A DNA stretch of 50,353 nt from contig CAJXWT010000005.1 in NCBI GenBank assembly GCA_913062595.1, positions 1-50,353 on the forward strand, given 5' to 3'. Source of the stretch: an uncultured Fidelibacterota bacterium. GTDB lineage: Bacteria; Fidelibacterota; Marinisomatia; Marinisomatales; TCS55. This document shows, piece by piece, positions 1 to 9,781 of the stretch; position 1 is the stretch's first letter, and each line of letters begins with the position of its first letter. The translations under genes were made by a program, and so were the position numbers. The notes under the pieces are model-generated. The model was not told the origin of the DNA. It did no database searches and saw only the letters and a list, made by a program, of their open reading frames with translations.

Positions 1-423
1 CTATAAACAAAAAAACCCGGGATACCCCCCCCCACTTATATAGGGGAAGTGTACCCCAAGGGGGGTCTGCGATTATATGAAAGTTGGTAAAATTAGGTAC
101 CCTTTTTTAGGTACCCTTAATGGTAATTAATGGGTTTATATGACAAAGGTTGGAAAGGCGTTTCTCCTCTATAAACAGCGTTTCAGAGAATCCGATTTTC
201 AACTTGGGAAGCTCGGGTAATAGCCATTATACGACGCCCGCATTCTGAATAAAATTTATTTGTTTCAAAGAAATATAAAAATACTAATTCCTAATACGGA
301 TAATTGATTATTAGTCCCAAAGATTAATAACAATTCAGAAAATTATTTTCTTCGAAAACTACTTTAAAGATTTGGTAATTTATCAATAACGTATTCATTA
401 ATCACTGAAAAAGGATATCAATC
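1..423. other. Upstream non-coding, low-complexity region
   Basis: No convincing gene is visible. The first 70 bases hold a run of nine C (25-33) and a run of six G (60-65). These flank a second inverted pair, CACTT (33-37) and AAGTG (47-51), so the whole could fold into a nested hairpin. A 12-base direct repeat TTAGGTACCCTT lies at 93-104 and 107-118. A 9-base repeat CTATAAACA lies at 1-9 and 169-177. From about 240 on the DNA is strongly AT-rich and probably holds the promoter of the peptidase that starts at 424. The ribosome site AAGGA sits shortly before its ATG. No function is assigned to the repeats. Confidence 0.5.
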
Positions 424-2331
424 ATGAAAAAATCATTAGTTCTTTGTTTTTCAATATTCACCCTTTGCTTTGCCCAGGAAAAACGTGAATTGGGAAATTT
501 AATTATGGAAAATGTTCCAGAAATTTCAGCGGAAATTAAGGAGCGATCAAGGCAATACCGAAATACAAGATCAGCCTCATTCCGGTCTTGGAATCCGAAT
601 GGAAAAGGTATGATCATTGGTACTCGATTCGCAGAAACAACCCAGCTACATACTGTTACCGAACCTCTTGGATCGAGGAATCAGATTACATTTTTTAATG
701 AGCCGGTTAGAGGCGGGATATATTGCCCTGACCCAACCCGGAACGGCTTTCTATTTACCAAAGATACAGGCGGCAATGAATATTACCAGATTTATTATTT
801 TGATTTGAATTCGGGATCGTCTACCCTATTAACCGATGGCCAATCAAGAAATAGCATAGGCCCATGGTCAAGTGATGGCAAACGTTTCACATTTACTTCA
901 AATATGGGCAATGGTGTTGATATGAATATTTTCGTTGGTGATCTTTCTGGCATCCATACACCATTGGTTGAGGAACCAGGCTATTGGGGAGCCATGGACT
1001 GGTCGAAAAAAGATGAGAAGGTTCTAGTTATTAAATATGTTTCTATTAACGAATCTTACATCCATATCGTAGATACTGAAAGCGGTGAGTTAGAGCCTTT
1101 CAATTCAAAAGAAAAGAAAATCAGCTACGGTGGAGCACTATTCAGTAAAGATGGTAAAGGAATCTACTATACATCAGATGAAGACACAGATTTTCGACAT
1201 TTACGCTATTACGATATCAAATCTGGTGCGCACACCATATTAACGGGAAACATTCCATGGGATGTGTCCGGTTTAGATCTATCTGAAGATGGCCGCTACC
1301 TGGCCCTTACAACTAATGAGGATGCTGTATCCAGATTAAGGATATTTCGTACAGATCGGTTCAAAGAAGTTCCAATTCCTGATTTGCCTGTAGGGTTAAT
1401 GGGTGGTCTCGAATTCCACCCCAATGGAAAAAAATTAGCACTGACGCTTAACACGCCAAAGACTCCCGGAGATGTTTATGTATTAGATATCCGAAAAAAA
1501 CTACTCACAAAATGGACCGAAAGCGAAGTTGGGGGCCTGAATACTGAAAATTTTGTTGAACCTCAACTGATCCATGTGGACTCATTCGATGGATTTACTG
1601 TACCGGGATTCATCTATAAACCGGAAGGCAAAGGGCCTTTTCCCGTGATCATTTATATCCATGGCGGTCCCGAAAGTCAGTTTCGACCAGGATTTATTTC
1701 CACCTTTCAATACTGGATCAACGAATTAGGTGCGGCGGTACTGGCCACAAATGTTCGTGGCTCTGCTGGGTATGGGAAATCATATGTTCAGCTGGATAAT
1801 GGCTTTAAGCGAGAGAATTCAGTCATGGATATTGGATCATTTTTAGATTGGATTGAGACCCAACCTTATCTAGATAATGATAGAATAGCTGTCTATGGTG
1901 GCTCCTATGGTGGCTATATGGTGTTAGCTTCCATGACACATTTCAACGACCGACTAAAATGCGCTGTGGATGTAGTAGGAATTTCAAATTTCGTTACTTT
2001 TTTAAAAAACACTAAAGAATACCGGCGAAATTTGAGGAGGGCAGAATACGGTGATGAGCGTGATCCGGAAATGAATGCGTTCCTGGAAAAGATATCACCG
2101 AACAATAGTGCCCAGAAGATCACGAAACCACTTTTCATTGTACAGGGGTATAATGATCCCCGGGTTCCCGTAACTGAAGCGTAACAAATGCGAGATGTGA
2201 TTCGAAATAATGGAGGAGATGTGTGGTATATAGTAGCTATGGACGAAGGCCATGGTTTTCGAAAAATATTCAACCGCGACTATTATACTAATGCGGTAAG
2301 CTTATTCTGGGAAATGAACCTGTTCGATTAA
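424..2331 (+). pseudogene. S9 family prolyl oligopeptidase-like peptidase, interrupted by an in-frame TAA
   Basis: A secreted or periplasmic serine peptidase of the S9 (prolyl oligopeptidase/acylaminoacyl peptidase) family. A signal peptide (residues 1-18, ending CFA) is followed by a TolB/WD-like beta-propeller (about 40-370) and an alpha/beta-hydrolase domain. The nucleophile Ser494 lies in GGSYGG and the acid Asp578 in NDPRVP. Codon 587 (2182-2184) is TAA, in the conserved stretch VPVTEA-x-QM where relatives usually have Glu or Gln. The same frame then stays open for 48 more codons to a TAA at 2329-2331 and includes the catalytic His610 (DEGHGF). Truncation at 587 would remove this histidine. 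TAA is the normal stop of other genes here, so recoding is unlikely. A recent nonsense mutation or a sequence error fits best. The start is supported by AAAAAGGATATC upstream. Confidence 0.85.
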
Positions 2332-2398
2332 TCTAAATAAAATGTAACTCCCTACAGTTAGTCATTCTTCACACCTCTGAATTTTAATGAAACTATAC

Positions 2399-3661
2399 TT
2401 ACGCCGGATCCGGACGGGGCGAACCGATTTTTATTTCATTTTGAAAATAATATGTCAGCAAAAATGATATAATGAAATAGAATATAAGTCCATAAACATA
2501 AAAACCACTTAAACCAAACCAGCTGTAATTTTGAAAATAAAGTAGGCTGAATCCCAAACTCAACTTCACAGACTCCGCTACCAGAGCATAGTTACGATGA
2601 TCTAACGTAGATGTGAATGAGAAAACGTTAACAATGAGCATGATGGCGTATAGATAATTCAATATGGCGCTAAAGCTGGGGATGATTGTGAACATATGAA
2701 ACATCAATATGATCGTTATATTAAGCTGTACCCATGAATTGGCAACCAAAAGAATCGAATTTTCAGTTTTGTACTTTATTTGTTTTTCTGGATTTGTAAC
2801 CTCTTGCAGGGGGTACTTTTCTTTGACATCCGCCGGCCGCCAGCCGGTGGGCATAAACCAGATCCGTAGCTTATCAAGGATTCGTTCCGTGTGCCACGCA
2901 TCTTTGAACAACTGCCACATATGTTTAAAGTTAATGATCACCGGATTCCAGGTCTGAGCCGGCTTGAGCGTTCCATATACTGGTTTTACATCATCAAGCT
3001 CAGGCTGGAAGGTCCCAAACAGCTTATCCCAGAATATTAAAATCTGACTGTAGTTTCTATCTATATATTCAGGGTTGATTGCGTGGTGTACCCGGTGATG
3101 AGATGGCGTAACCAGAATATATTCAAGTAAGCCCAGTTTACCGATCAGTTGCGTGTGGTACCAGAACTGCATAAACAGGTGCAGGGGTCCCAAAATTGCA
3201 AAAATTTTGGTGGGAATACCAAGCAGAGCTGCAGGAATCATAAAAATTGCAGCAAAGCGTATCGTATTTGAAATTGACTGGCGCAGAGCACAGGAAAGGT
3301 TAAATTCCTCGCTGCTGTGATGAATGATATGCCTGTTCCAAAAAATATTGACGCGATGATTCAATCGATGCATCCAGTACCCTGAAAAATCCTCAACCAC
3401 AAAAGCGATAACTACAGCAAGCCAGACTGGTTCCAGTTTATAGACGGTCATATGATCGACCAGCCAAGAATAGCTGATGATGGCAAAGCTGAATTTTACA
3501 CCATCACGAATCGTATTTGTGATCCCGGAGCTCAAACTTGAGATAACATCTGCTGAATGATTGATCTTTACCCCTTTGCGCTTGGCGGCTATCGCTTCAA
3601 CGAGAATAAGTGCCACAAAGGTGGGAATCGCAAAGAAAAGGGATGTTATGTAAAAGTTCAT
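2399..3661 (-). CDS. Sterol desaturase / fatty acid hydroxylase family membrane protein
   Basis: An integral membrane di-iron oxygenase of the fatty acid hydroxylase superfamily. Histidine clusters typical of the family are visible: HRLNH (about residue 97), HIIHH (about 109) and HHRVHH (about 188). They lie between hydrophobic helices. The first roughly 270 residues match the usual family length. The protein then continues with about 130 residues that include several more membrane helices and a short charged tail, so it is longer than a minimal hydroxylase. Bacterial relatives act on sterols, hopanoids, carotenoids or alkyl-glycerol lipids, and the sequence does not say which. It stands alone, convergent with the S9 peptidase and downstream of the secreted protein gene, separated from it by a terminator. 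Confidence 0.85.
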   Translation of the reverse strand: MNFYITSLFFAIPTFVALILVEAIAAKRKGVKINHSADVISSLSSGITNTIRDGVKFSFAIISYSWLVDHMTVYKLEPVWLAVVIAFVVEDFSGYWMHRLNHRVNIFWNRHIIHHSSEEFNLSCALRQSISNTIRFAAIFMIPAALLGIPTKIFAILGPLHLFMQFWYHTQLIGKLGLLEYILVTPSHHRVHHAINPEYIDRNYSQILIFWDKLFGTFQPELDDVKPVYGTLKPAQTWNPVIINFKHMWQLFKDAWHTERILDKLRIWFMPTGWRPADVKEKYPLQEVTNPEKQIKYKTENSILLVANSWVQLNITIILMFHMFTIIPSFSAILNYLYAIMLIVNVFSFTSTLDHRNYALVAESVKLSLGFSLLYFQNYSWFGLSGFYVYGLIFYFIISFLLTYYFQNEIKIGSPRPDPA

Positions 3662-3764
3662 TTCCGCAGTGTCTGTTTACCAGTGTTTCAACAAATTATT
3701 AGCCTAAAATGAATTATTCCAATAAAACAATATTACACCACGTCAGTAATAAATGTCCATAAAC

Positions 3765-3793
3765 AAAAAACCCCGTTAATGGACGGGGTTTTT
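3765..3793 (-). terminator. Rho-independent terminator after the secreted repeat protein
   Basis: The perfect inverted repeat CCCCGT / ACGGGG (3771-3776 and 3783-3788) with a six-base loop is flanked by A6 on one side and T5 on the other. It could stop transcription on both strands. It lies just past the stop of the minus-strand gene 3816-5051, so that is its likely client. Confidence 0.85.
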
Positions 3794-3815
3794 ATATCAA
3801 AATAGTCGGTTAATT

Positions 3816-5051
3816 TTATTTCAATAAAATCATCTTTTTGGACTGCCGAAAATTCCCTGCTTTAATGGTGTAGATATATACACCGGCAGCAACACCATGC
3901 CCATTATCATTGGTAGCATTCCAGCGATATGATCTGACTCCAGGATCCTGCCGTTCATTAACCAGCGTAGCAACTATGTCACCGCGTATATCAAAAACAG
4001 CGATCGTCACAAATTCCGCTTTCGGTAGTTCATAGCTGAAAGTTGTTATCGGATTAAAGGGGTTGGGATAATTCTGTGAGAGGGATATTTGGTCTGGCAA
4101 AGTTGCAGGTGCAGCAATACTCAGGATCGATCTTCCTGGTCCATTGACATAAGTATATTCATTACGTTTTCGAGGGCGCCACTCATCATTACGCCACCTG
4201 GACGAGACTGTTTCCATGACCATCCCATCACCAGAAAATGTATTCTCCCGCAAGGCGACATTATTCCACGCATCGGTACTGTCCACTTTTTCCAAAAGAA
4301 TTTCTACAGGGTTATGAGCATCATCGCGACTGACAGTTAGCCTAGCTCTAGTCACCCAACTGGCATCGATCCATTTATAAAACATTTTTTGAGATAGATC
4401 ACCGTTATCATCATAAGAATATTCAGTCTTGTGCCGTTCAGTCCAGTCACTATCGGTCCATTTATATCCCACTTTTACATCCCTCTCGTCACTATCATTA
4501 TATGAAAATTCCTGTAAATAACGATTGGTCCAGGTACTGTCTTTCCAACGGTAGTAGGTATTATTCACGCATAACCCGCCTTCGTATTGTAATTCGGTCT
4601 GGGATCGATTATGCCAGGAATCACCATGCCACTTCAGTCGCGTTTTTTGGGTCAGGTCACCGCCGTCGTTATAGTCGTATTCATGCAAGGAACGATTGTA
4701 CCAGGATCCATCCCAGTATACCTGTTTAGTACTTGAAGTAGGTGCGCCATTATCATTATTGGTATAAGATATATTAGCGCGCACTAACCATTCATTATCC
4801 CTGAATTTGTGAAATTCAGACTCCGTTAAAAAACCGCTGTCATCATACGATTTCAGCCATTGCCATTTATAATGCCAGGCGCTATCCCACCAGACTTGCG
4901 TCGTCCTAGTATCAAAGTCAATACTGTTTCGATAGGCAATGTTGCCCTCTTCCTCAGCAATAACTTCATCCAGCTGATCCGTCCCAAAACTGAAGGAAGT
5001 GATCATCGAAAGCATTACAATGAATTTTATACTTGTGAAATACGCTTTCAT
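3816..5051 (-). CDS. Secreted repeat protein with C-terminal YPNPFNP sorting domain
   Basis: Function unknown. An N-terminal signal peptide (about residues 1-23) is followed by about eight imperfect repeats of roughly 27 residues built on the pattern W-x-D-S-x-W-x-x-R ... E-Y-x-Y-D-D-x-G-D-L. This Trp/Tyr/Asp-rich pattern looks like a repetitive beta structure, comparable in style to RHS/YD or 'LVIVD' surface repeats, but I do not recognise a named family. Residues about 325-411 form a beta-sandwich sorting domain beginning NYPNPFNPITT and ending MILLK, of the type IX / FlgD-like kind. The protein is therefore probably exported to the cell surface. It has its own terminator and appears to be transcribed alone. 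AGAGGATCC lies upstream of the ATG as a weak ribosome site. Confidence 0.8.
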   Translation of the reverse strand: MKAYFTSIKFIVMLSMITSFSFGTDQLDEVIAEEEGNIAYRNSIDFDTRTTQVWWDSAWHYKWQWLKSYDDSGFLTESEFHKFRDNEWLVRANISYTNNDNGAPTSSTKQVYWDGSWYNRSLHEYDYNDGGDLTQKTRLKWHGDSWHNRSQTELQYEGGLCVNNTYYRWKDSTWTNRYLQEFSYNDSDERDVKVGYKWTDSDWTERHKTEYSYDDNGDLSQKMFYKWIDASWVTRARLTVSRDDAHNPVEILLEKVDSTDAWNNVALRENTFSGDGMVMETVSSRWRNDEWRPRKRNEYTYVNGPGRSILSIAAPATLPDQISLSQNYPNPFNPITTFSYELPKAEFVTIAVFDIRGDIVATLVNERQDPGVRSYRWNATNDNGHGVAAGVYIYTIKAGNFRQSKKMILLK

Positions 5052-5304
5052 ATTGATGGATCCTCTTTAAATATCTTCCGTTACAATTCTACGTGCTTGC
5101 CTGAACATATCCTAATTAAATAAATAAGTAAATTAATTTAATTACTGTTCTTATATATGGATCGTGATTAATGACTCGCAAAGCTATAAAAGGTTAAAAT
5201 TTTTTCCCTATCTGGATAGCCTATTAATGGTGGTTTTTTAACTGACAACTACATCAATGGAAAAATTAAATGTAATTTTGTTCAACCATTTATAAGGATT
5301 AATC

Positions 5305-7620
5305 TTGATATCTCATTTTTCGCAGGTTGAAAACTGCTTTTTTGAAAGTTCCAATCTTGCAGAACCCACTACGCCAGTTCCCCATATTGTAGTCAAAAAT
5401 GTGCCCGACCTGGGGTTGCTGACTGCACTCCGGTTCCTTGAATGGACGGCGGACAATCCCCAAGGTGTGATCAGTTTACCAACAGGAAAAACTCCAGAAT
5501 ACTTTATCAAGTGGACCCAGCAAATCCTTGCTAATTGGAACGACACCAAAATAGAAAAATTGCGCCGAGAGCATGGCTTAAGTATTTCTGACAAACCTGA
5601 TTTGCACCAACTGCGATTTGTGCAAATCGACGAATTCTACCCGATCGATCCACAGCAGCATAATAGCATGTTCAATTATGTGCAGAAGTTTTATGTCAAC
5701 GGATTTGGCCTGGATCCGAAAAATTGTCTGTTGATCAACTGTGCGGAAATCCCCCGCCCTAGCAGATATTTACAGCAAGATATTTTCCCCAATTTCATAA
5801 TCGATCTTTCCCTGCGTCTCCGTGAACCAAAATCCGACATCGAGAAACGTCAAAAAAAGACCATCTTTGCCGTGGATCAATGGTGTAGTGAATACGAGAA
5901 TCGGATTCAAGAACTGGGCGGCATTGGATTTTTTCTCGGCGGGATCGGACCCGATGGCCACATTGCTTTCAATGTGCGTGGATCGGACCATAATTCCACT
6001 ACCCGAATTCTGGAAACAAACTTCGAAACCCAGGCTGCATCCGCTGCAGACCTGGGTGGTATTGAGATATCCCGCAACCGACTGGCCCTCACTATTGGTC
6101 TATCCACCATTACCAGTAATCCTGACGTAACAGCTATCATTTTCGCGGCGGGTGAAGCAAAAGCAGGAATTGTGAAAGATTCTCTGGAAAGTAACCCGGA
6201 TATAAATTATCCCGCTACAGTACTGCAGCGTGTGTCCGGCAGTCGTTTTTATCTTACCAAAGGGGCCGCAGTATTGTTGGATGACATGCAAATCAGTCCG
6301 GAAGCCTGGACGCCAGTACACACGGAACGGGCGGTGGTCCAGTTATGTAAAAAATTGAACAAGTTCGGACACCATCTCACTCTGGATGATCTAACCAATG
6401 ATCCTGTTACCGCTGCGATTCCTAACTTAAATGGGACTACCCTAGATACAGTTTTGGATTCGTTGAAAGGGAAAATCCAAAAATTGGCCAGTCTACCCAA
6501 TAACAAAGCCATATTGCACACTGGGCCCCATCATGACGATATACTATTAGGCTATTCACCACTGGTAACCCACCTTGTTCGTTCAGCAGAGAATAAAAAT
6601 TATTTTGCTGTTATGACCTCTGGGTTTACTTCTGTGACAAACAGTTACATTTCCAGTATATTGAAAAAAACGCTTGAACTACTGCAGGTCGATAAGATCC
6701 AAATGACGGATTACCCCGATTTTTTCGAAAAGGGATTTCAGTTAAAAAAAGGTAAAGATGTTTACCATTATTTAGATAAGGTTTCCGCACAAAATTTTGA
6801 TGGCCAGATTCGAGGACTTTGCCACCGTATAGTGCGTTCCTTGGTCAGCATATATAAACTAAAATCCAAAAAAGAACTGGCTGAAAAGATCGGTCAAATC
6901 CGCGAATATTTATCTGGCTACTATGACGGGGAAAATAATCCACCAGATATTCAGCGCTTGAAAGGCATGCTGCGGGAATTCGAGGAAGAGTTGGCCTGGG
7001 CCCATTATGGTGTACGGATGGAGGACATTCACCATCTACGTTTGGGATTTTACACTGGTGATATATTCAATGAGATTCCAGAGCGGGGACGCGATGTGGA
7101 ACCGATCTTGAATTTGATCAAGCAAACAAACCCTGATATTATTACTCTGGCACTTGATCCTGAAGGCAGTGGCCCTGATACACACTATAAAGTATTGCAG
7201 GCCATCGCGGAAGCCATTCGTATTTGGGAAAAAGAAAAGGATTTATCTAATGTACGCATCTGGGGATACCGCAATGTCTGGTATCGTTTTGATCCAGCTG
7301 AAGCAAACCTCATGTTTCCAGTTTCCCTGAATTCAATGGCTGTACTGCGGGATACATTTATGACCTGCTATCTCAGTCAGAAAGAAGCCTCATTCCCTAG
7401 CTACGAATTGGATGGTCCCTTCTGCGATCTGACCCAAAAAATATGGGTAGAACAGCACGCCACAATGGAACTGGCCCTGGGCAAGGATTTCTGGTATCAG
7501 AATGAACACCCCCACCTCCGGGCGACTCATGGGCTGGTATTTTTAAAAGAGATGACAGTCGATGATTTCCTCAGCCAAGCACGGTCACTTGAAGAAAGTG
7601 TCGAAGGGATTCAGGGCTAG
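5305..7620 (+). CDS. Glucosamine-6-phosphate deaminase-like domain fused to a LmbE/PIG-L deacetylase-like domain
   Basis: A cytoplasmic two-domain protein of 771 residues. Residues about 25-330 match the NagB / 6-phosphogluconolactonase fold: a GKTPE loop (61-65), IDE (108-110) and the active-site signature GGIGPDGHIAFN with His219. Residues about 395-740 look like a LmbE/PIG-L metal-dependent N-deacetylase, with the metal motif HHDD at 409-412 where the family usually has HPDD. Similar NagB-like/LmbE-like fusions of about 650 residues are known in Bacteroidetes, but their substrate is not settled to my knowledge. An obvious hypothesis is de-N-acetylation plus deamination of an amino-sugar phosphate. 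The start is TTG at 5305 with TAAGGA eight bases upstream. There is a roughly 250-base divergent upstream region, and the gene is a single plus-strand unit. Confidence 0.85.
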   Translation: MISHFSQVENCFFESSNLAEPTTPVPHIVVKNVPDLGLLTALRFLEWTADNPQGVISLPTGKTPEYFIKWTQQILANWNDTKIEKLRREHGLSISDKPDLHQLRFVQIDEFYPIDPQQHNSMFNYVQKFYVNGFGLDPKNCLLINCAEIPRPSRYLQQDIFPNFIIDLSLRLREPKSDIEKRQKKTIFAVDQWCSEYENRIQELGGIGFFLGGIGPDGHIAFNVRGSDHNSTTRILETNFETQAASAADLGGIEISRNRLALTIGLSTITSNPDVTAIIFAAGEAKAGIVKDSLESNPDINYPATVLQRVSGSRFYLTKGAAVLLDDMQISPEAWTPVHTERAVVQLCKKLNKFGHHLTLDDLTNDPVTAAIPNLNGTTLDTVLDSLKGKIQKLASLPNNKAILHTGPHHDDILLGYSPLVTHLVRSAENKNYFAVMTSGFTSVTNSYISSILKKTLELLQVDKIQMTDYPDFFEKGFQLKKGKDVYHYLDKVSAQNFDGQIRGLCHRIVRSLVSIYKLKSKKELAEKIGQIREYLSGYYDGENNPPDIQRLKGMLREFEEELAWAHYGVRMEDIHHLRLGFYTGDIFNEIPERGRDVEPILNLIKQTNPDIITLALDPEGSGPDTHYKVLQAIAEAIRIWEKEKDLSNVRIWGYRNVWYRFDPAEANLMFPVSLNSMAVLRDTFMTCYLSQKEASFPSYELDGPFCDLTQKIWVEQHATMELALGKDFWYQNEHPHLRATHGLVFLKEMTVDDFLSQARSLEESVEGIQG

Positions 7621-7631
7621 ATTATATTTTT

Positions 7632-8603
7632 CTATTCTTGATTAGATATTATTTTATCAATTTGCTGCATCAGTGAATCGTCAAACTGGTCTACATAATC
7701 CAAAGTCTTCAAATTTTGCTTTAACTGTTCTGGCTTCGAAGCGCCCAGGATCACAGTACTTACATGTTTATTCTGTAAGCACCAGCCCAAAGCCATATTG
7801 ACCAGCGGTATGCCTGCGGTATCTGCTAATTGCTGTAATTGGTTCGCCTTATCAACCATAGCACGACCTACCTCACTTTCCAGCCGCTCACGCAAAAACT
7901 CGTAACCGCTCAGGTTCATGCGTGTGTCTCCTAGAATACCATTTTTGTATTTTCCAGTTAATAATCCAGAAGCCAACGGCGACCAGGTTGTAGTACCAAT
8001 ACCCCTTTTGTTAAATAAATCTAGATATTCTTTTTCCAGCTTCGACCGATTAAACATGTTATACTCTGGTTGTTCCATGGTCGGAGGCGTGAGATAATGT
8101 TTTTCCGCGACCTGGTAAGCTTCCTCAATTTGTGCAGCTTCCCATTCGGATGTTCCCCAGTATATGATCTTACCCTGAATGACCAATGCATGCATCGCCC
8201 GTACAGTTTCCTCAATCGGTGTTTCCGGGTCCGGTCGGTGACAAAAGAACAGATCTAAATAATCGACCTGCAAACGCTGCAGTGCTGCATTGCAGGCATC
8301 CGTTAAATGTTTAGCGCTCAGTCCCCGCTGGGTTGGCAGCTGTCCGCCCCAGAAAGCTTTACTGGATACACAATAGGTATCACGGGTAAAACCGAGTGTT
8401 TTCAATGCTTCCCCCATTATAATCTCTGATTCACCATTGGCATAGGCTTCAGCATTATCGAAGAAATTGACACCGGAATCGTAGGCGATTTTCAGCATTT
8501 CCGCGGCCAGAGACGTGTCCAATTGAAAAGAGAATGTGACCCAAGAACCATAAGAAAGCTCACTAACCTTTAATCCTGATTTACCCAGATTGCGATACTT
8601 CAT
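7632..8603 (-). CDS. Aldo/keto reductase (KCNAB / YghZ-like)
   Basis: An NADPH-dependent aldo/keto reductase, 323 residues, the normal length for the family. The catalytic tetrad is visible: Asp49 (FFDNAE), Tyr54, Lys82 (SSKAFWG) and His122 (FFCHRPDP). The opening KYRNLGKSGLKVSELSYG and the segment QPEYNMFNR resemble the voltage-gated potassium channel beta-subunit / YghZ branch rather than the xylose-reductase branch. It is the last gene of a four-gene minus-strand cluster (11611 to 7632). AAGGAACAGG precedes the ATG. The physiological substrate cannot be read from the sequence. Confidence 0.92.
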   Translation of the reverse strand: MKYRNLGKSGLKVSELSYGSWVTFSFQLDTSLAAEMLKIAYDSGVNFFDNAEAYANGESEIIMGEALKTLGFTRDTYCVSSKAFWGGQLPTQRGLSAKHLTDACNAALQRLQVDYLDLFFCHRPDPETPIEETVRAMHALVIQGKIIYWGTSEWEAAQIEEAYQVAEKHYLTPPTMEQPEYNMFNRSKLEKEYLDLFNKRGIGTTTWSPLASGLLTGKYKNGILGDTRMNLSGYEFLRERLESEVGRAMVDKANQLQQLADTAGIPLVNMALGWCLQNKHVSTVILGASKPEQLKQNLKTLDYVDQFDDSLMQQIDKIISNQE

Positions 8604-8633
8604 TTTTTTACCTGTTCCTTCTTGATTGCATTA

Positions 8634-9683
8634 TTATCGCTTTGTATCGTAAAACATACTATTCATCACCGGACCAACAGGCTGTTCATTGCTGTATTCA
8701 AAGCCCAAGAATGCACCAATGGTTGCTGCGACCTGGCTGCTTGTCATTGGTTCATTATCCAATACTTCACCCATGGGTGGTGTATCCGGTCCAAGAACTG
8801 CCATCCAGACGTGTTCTGCGCCCGTAACCAAACTACCATGATTTCTCCAGGCATCGATCGTCTCATGACCGCGGCCATGGTCGGTGGTAATTAATATGGT
8901 GGTCTTATTTTTATAATGATAATTCTTTTGTGTCCAGTTCCACAATTCAGCTATGTATTCATCCAAAAGATTCGTTGCAATAAGATATTGATCATATTTT
9001 CCTTCATGTGCATACTCATCCGTCTCATCATAAGCAATATATAACAGTTTTGGCTTGTGCTGCTTCAGATAATCCATGGCAAAGTGATGGGTGATAGCAT
9101 CATACCGTACACTTTTCCAGGGTACAGGGATCTGGAACATTATTTCATTTAATAATCCGATTTTCGGTCCATTATATTTGCCCTCGAATGGTTCCATGCC
9201 TGAATTTACCAAGATACCAGACCTTTCTTCGTTAATGATAAAATCAAAAACATCCCAGGAACAGAAAGCTGCCACCTTCCCGCGAAAACCAGGCTGGTTA
9301 TGGACATATTCGAGAATGGTTACATTAGGATTATTTTCTCGATCGTTGCTGTCCCGGGTTGAATCCACATAACCCACCAGCATTTCACTGAAACCAGGAT
9401 ATGAAAACCCGTGAGGGTTCGCAAGTGTAACTGCACCACCCTTCCGCACGTTCCCGTATATTTGCCCCTCGGTGTTGATTGTACTCCAGAAAAATGGCAT
9501 TAATTTTTCTCTACGAGTCTGCGGTGTATCAGCCCAGTAATCTTCCAGTATTTGGTTACGTTCTTTTGTATACTCATCATTATTAATCAGCAAACTGTCC
9601 GCACCATAAAAGACTTCCTGCCAACGCAGTCCATCAAACGTAATAAAAATGACATTTCTGGTTTTTCCTTTGGCATTCAGCAT
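8634..9683 (-). CDS. Exported alkaline-phosphatase-superfamily phosphodiesterase/sulfatase-like enzyme
   Basis: A member of the alkaline phosphatase / type I phosphodiesterase superfamily. The N-terminal metal Asp is in FITFDGLRW, the likely nucleophile region is GFSYPGFSEM, a metal pair is in DETDEYAHEG, and the C-terminal metal motif is TTDHGRGHE. The family hydrolyses phosphate, phosphonate or sulfate esters. The first ATG is 9683, but the frame stays open upstream and encodes a clear signal sequence (NQLFILLLTLSIS). A non-ATG start is therefore likely. ATT at 9758, preceded by GGGGATAC, or CTG at 9734 would give a full signal peptide, and the listed start is conservative. It sits between the SDR and the aldo/keto reductase genes. 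Confidence 0.8.
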   Translation of the reverse strand: MLNAKGKTRNVIFITFDGLRWQEVFYGADSLLINNDEYTKERNQILEDYWADTPQTRREKLMPFFWSTINTEGQIYGNVRKGGAVTLANPHGFSYPGFSEMLVGYVDSTRDSNDRENNPNVTILEYVHNQPGFRGKVAAFCSWDVFDFIINEERSGILVNSGMEPFEGKYNGPKIGLLNEIMFQIPVPWKSVRYDAITHHFAMDYLKQHKPKLLYIAYDETDEYAHEGKYDQYLIATNLLDEYIAELWNWTQKNYHYKNKTTILITTDHGRGHETIDAWRNHGSLVTGAEHVWMAVLGPDTPPMGEVLDNEPMTSSQVAATIGAFLGFEYSNEQPVGPVMNSMFYDTKR

Positions 9684-9781
9684 AGAAATTGACAGTGTTA
9701 GCAGTAAAATAAATAGTTGGTTAGAATAATTCAGAATAGATCCAGATTTCGTTTTAATTGTATCCCCATAATTTCAAATAA

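Noticed and set aside
93-118. TTAGGTACCCTT direct repeat as an attachment site or insertion footprint
   Set aside because: The copies are two bases apart with no integrase, transposase or tRNA nearby.
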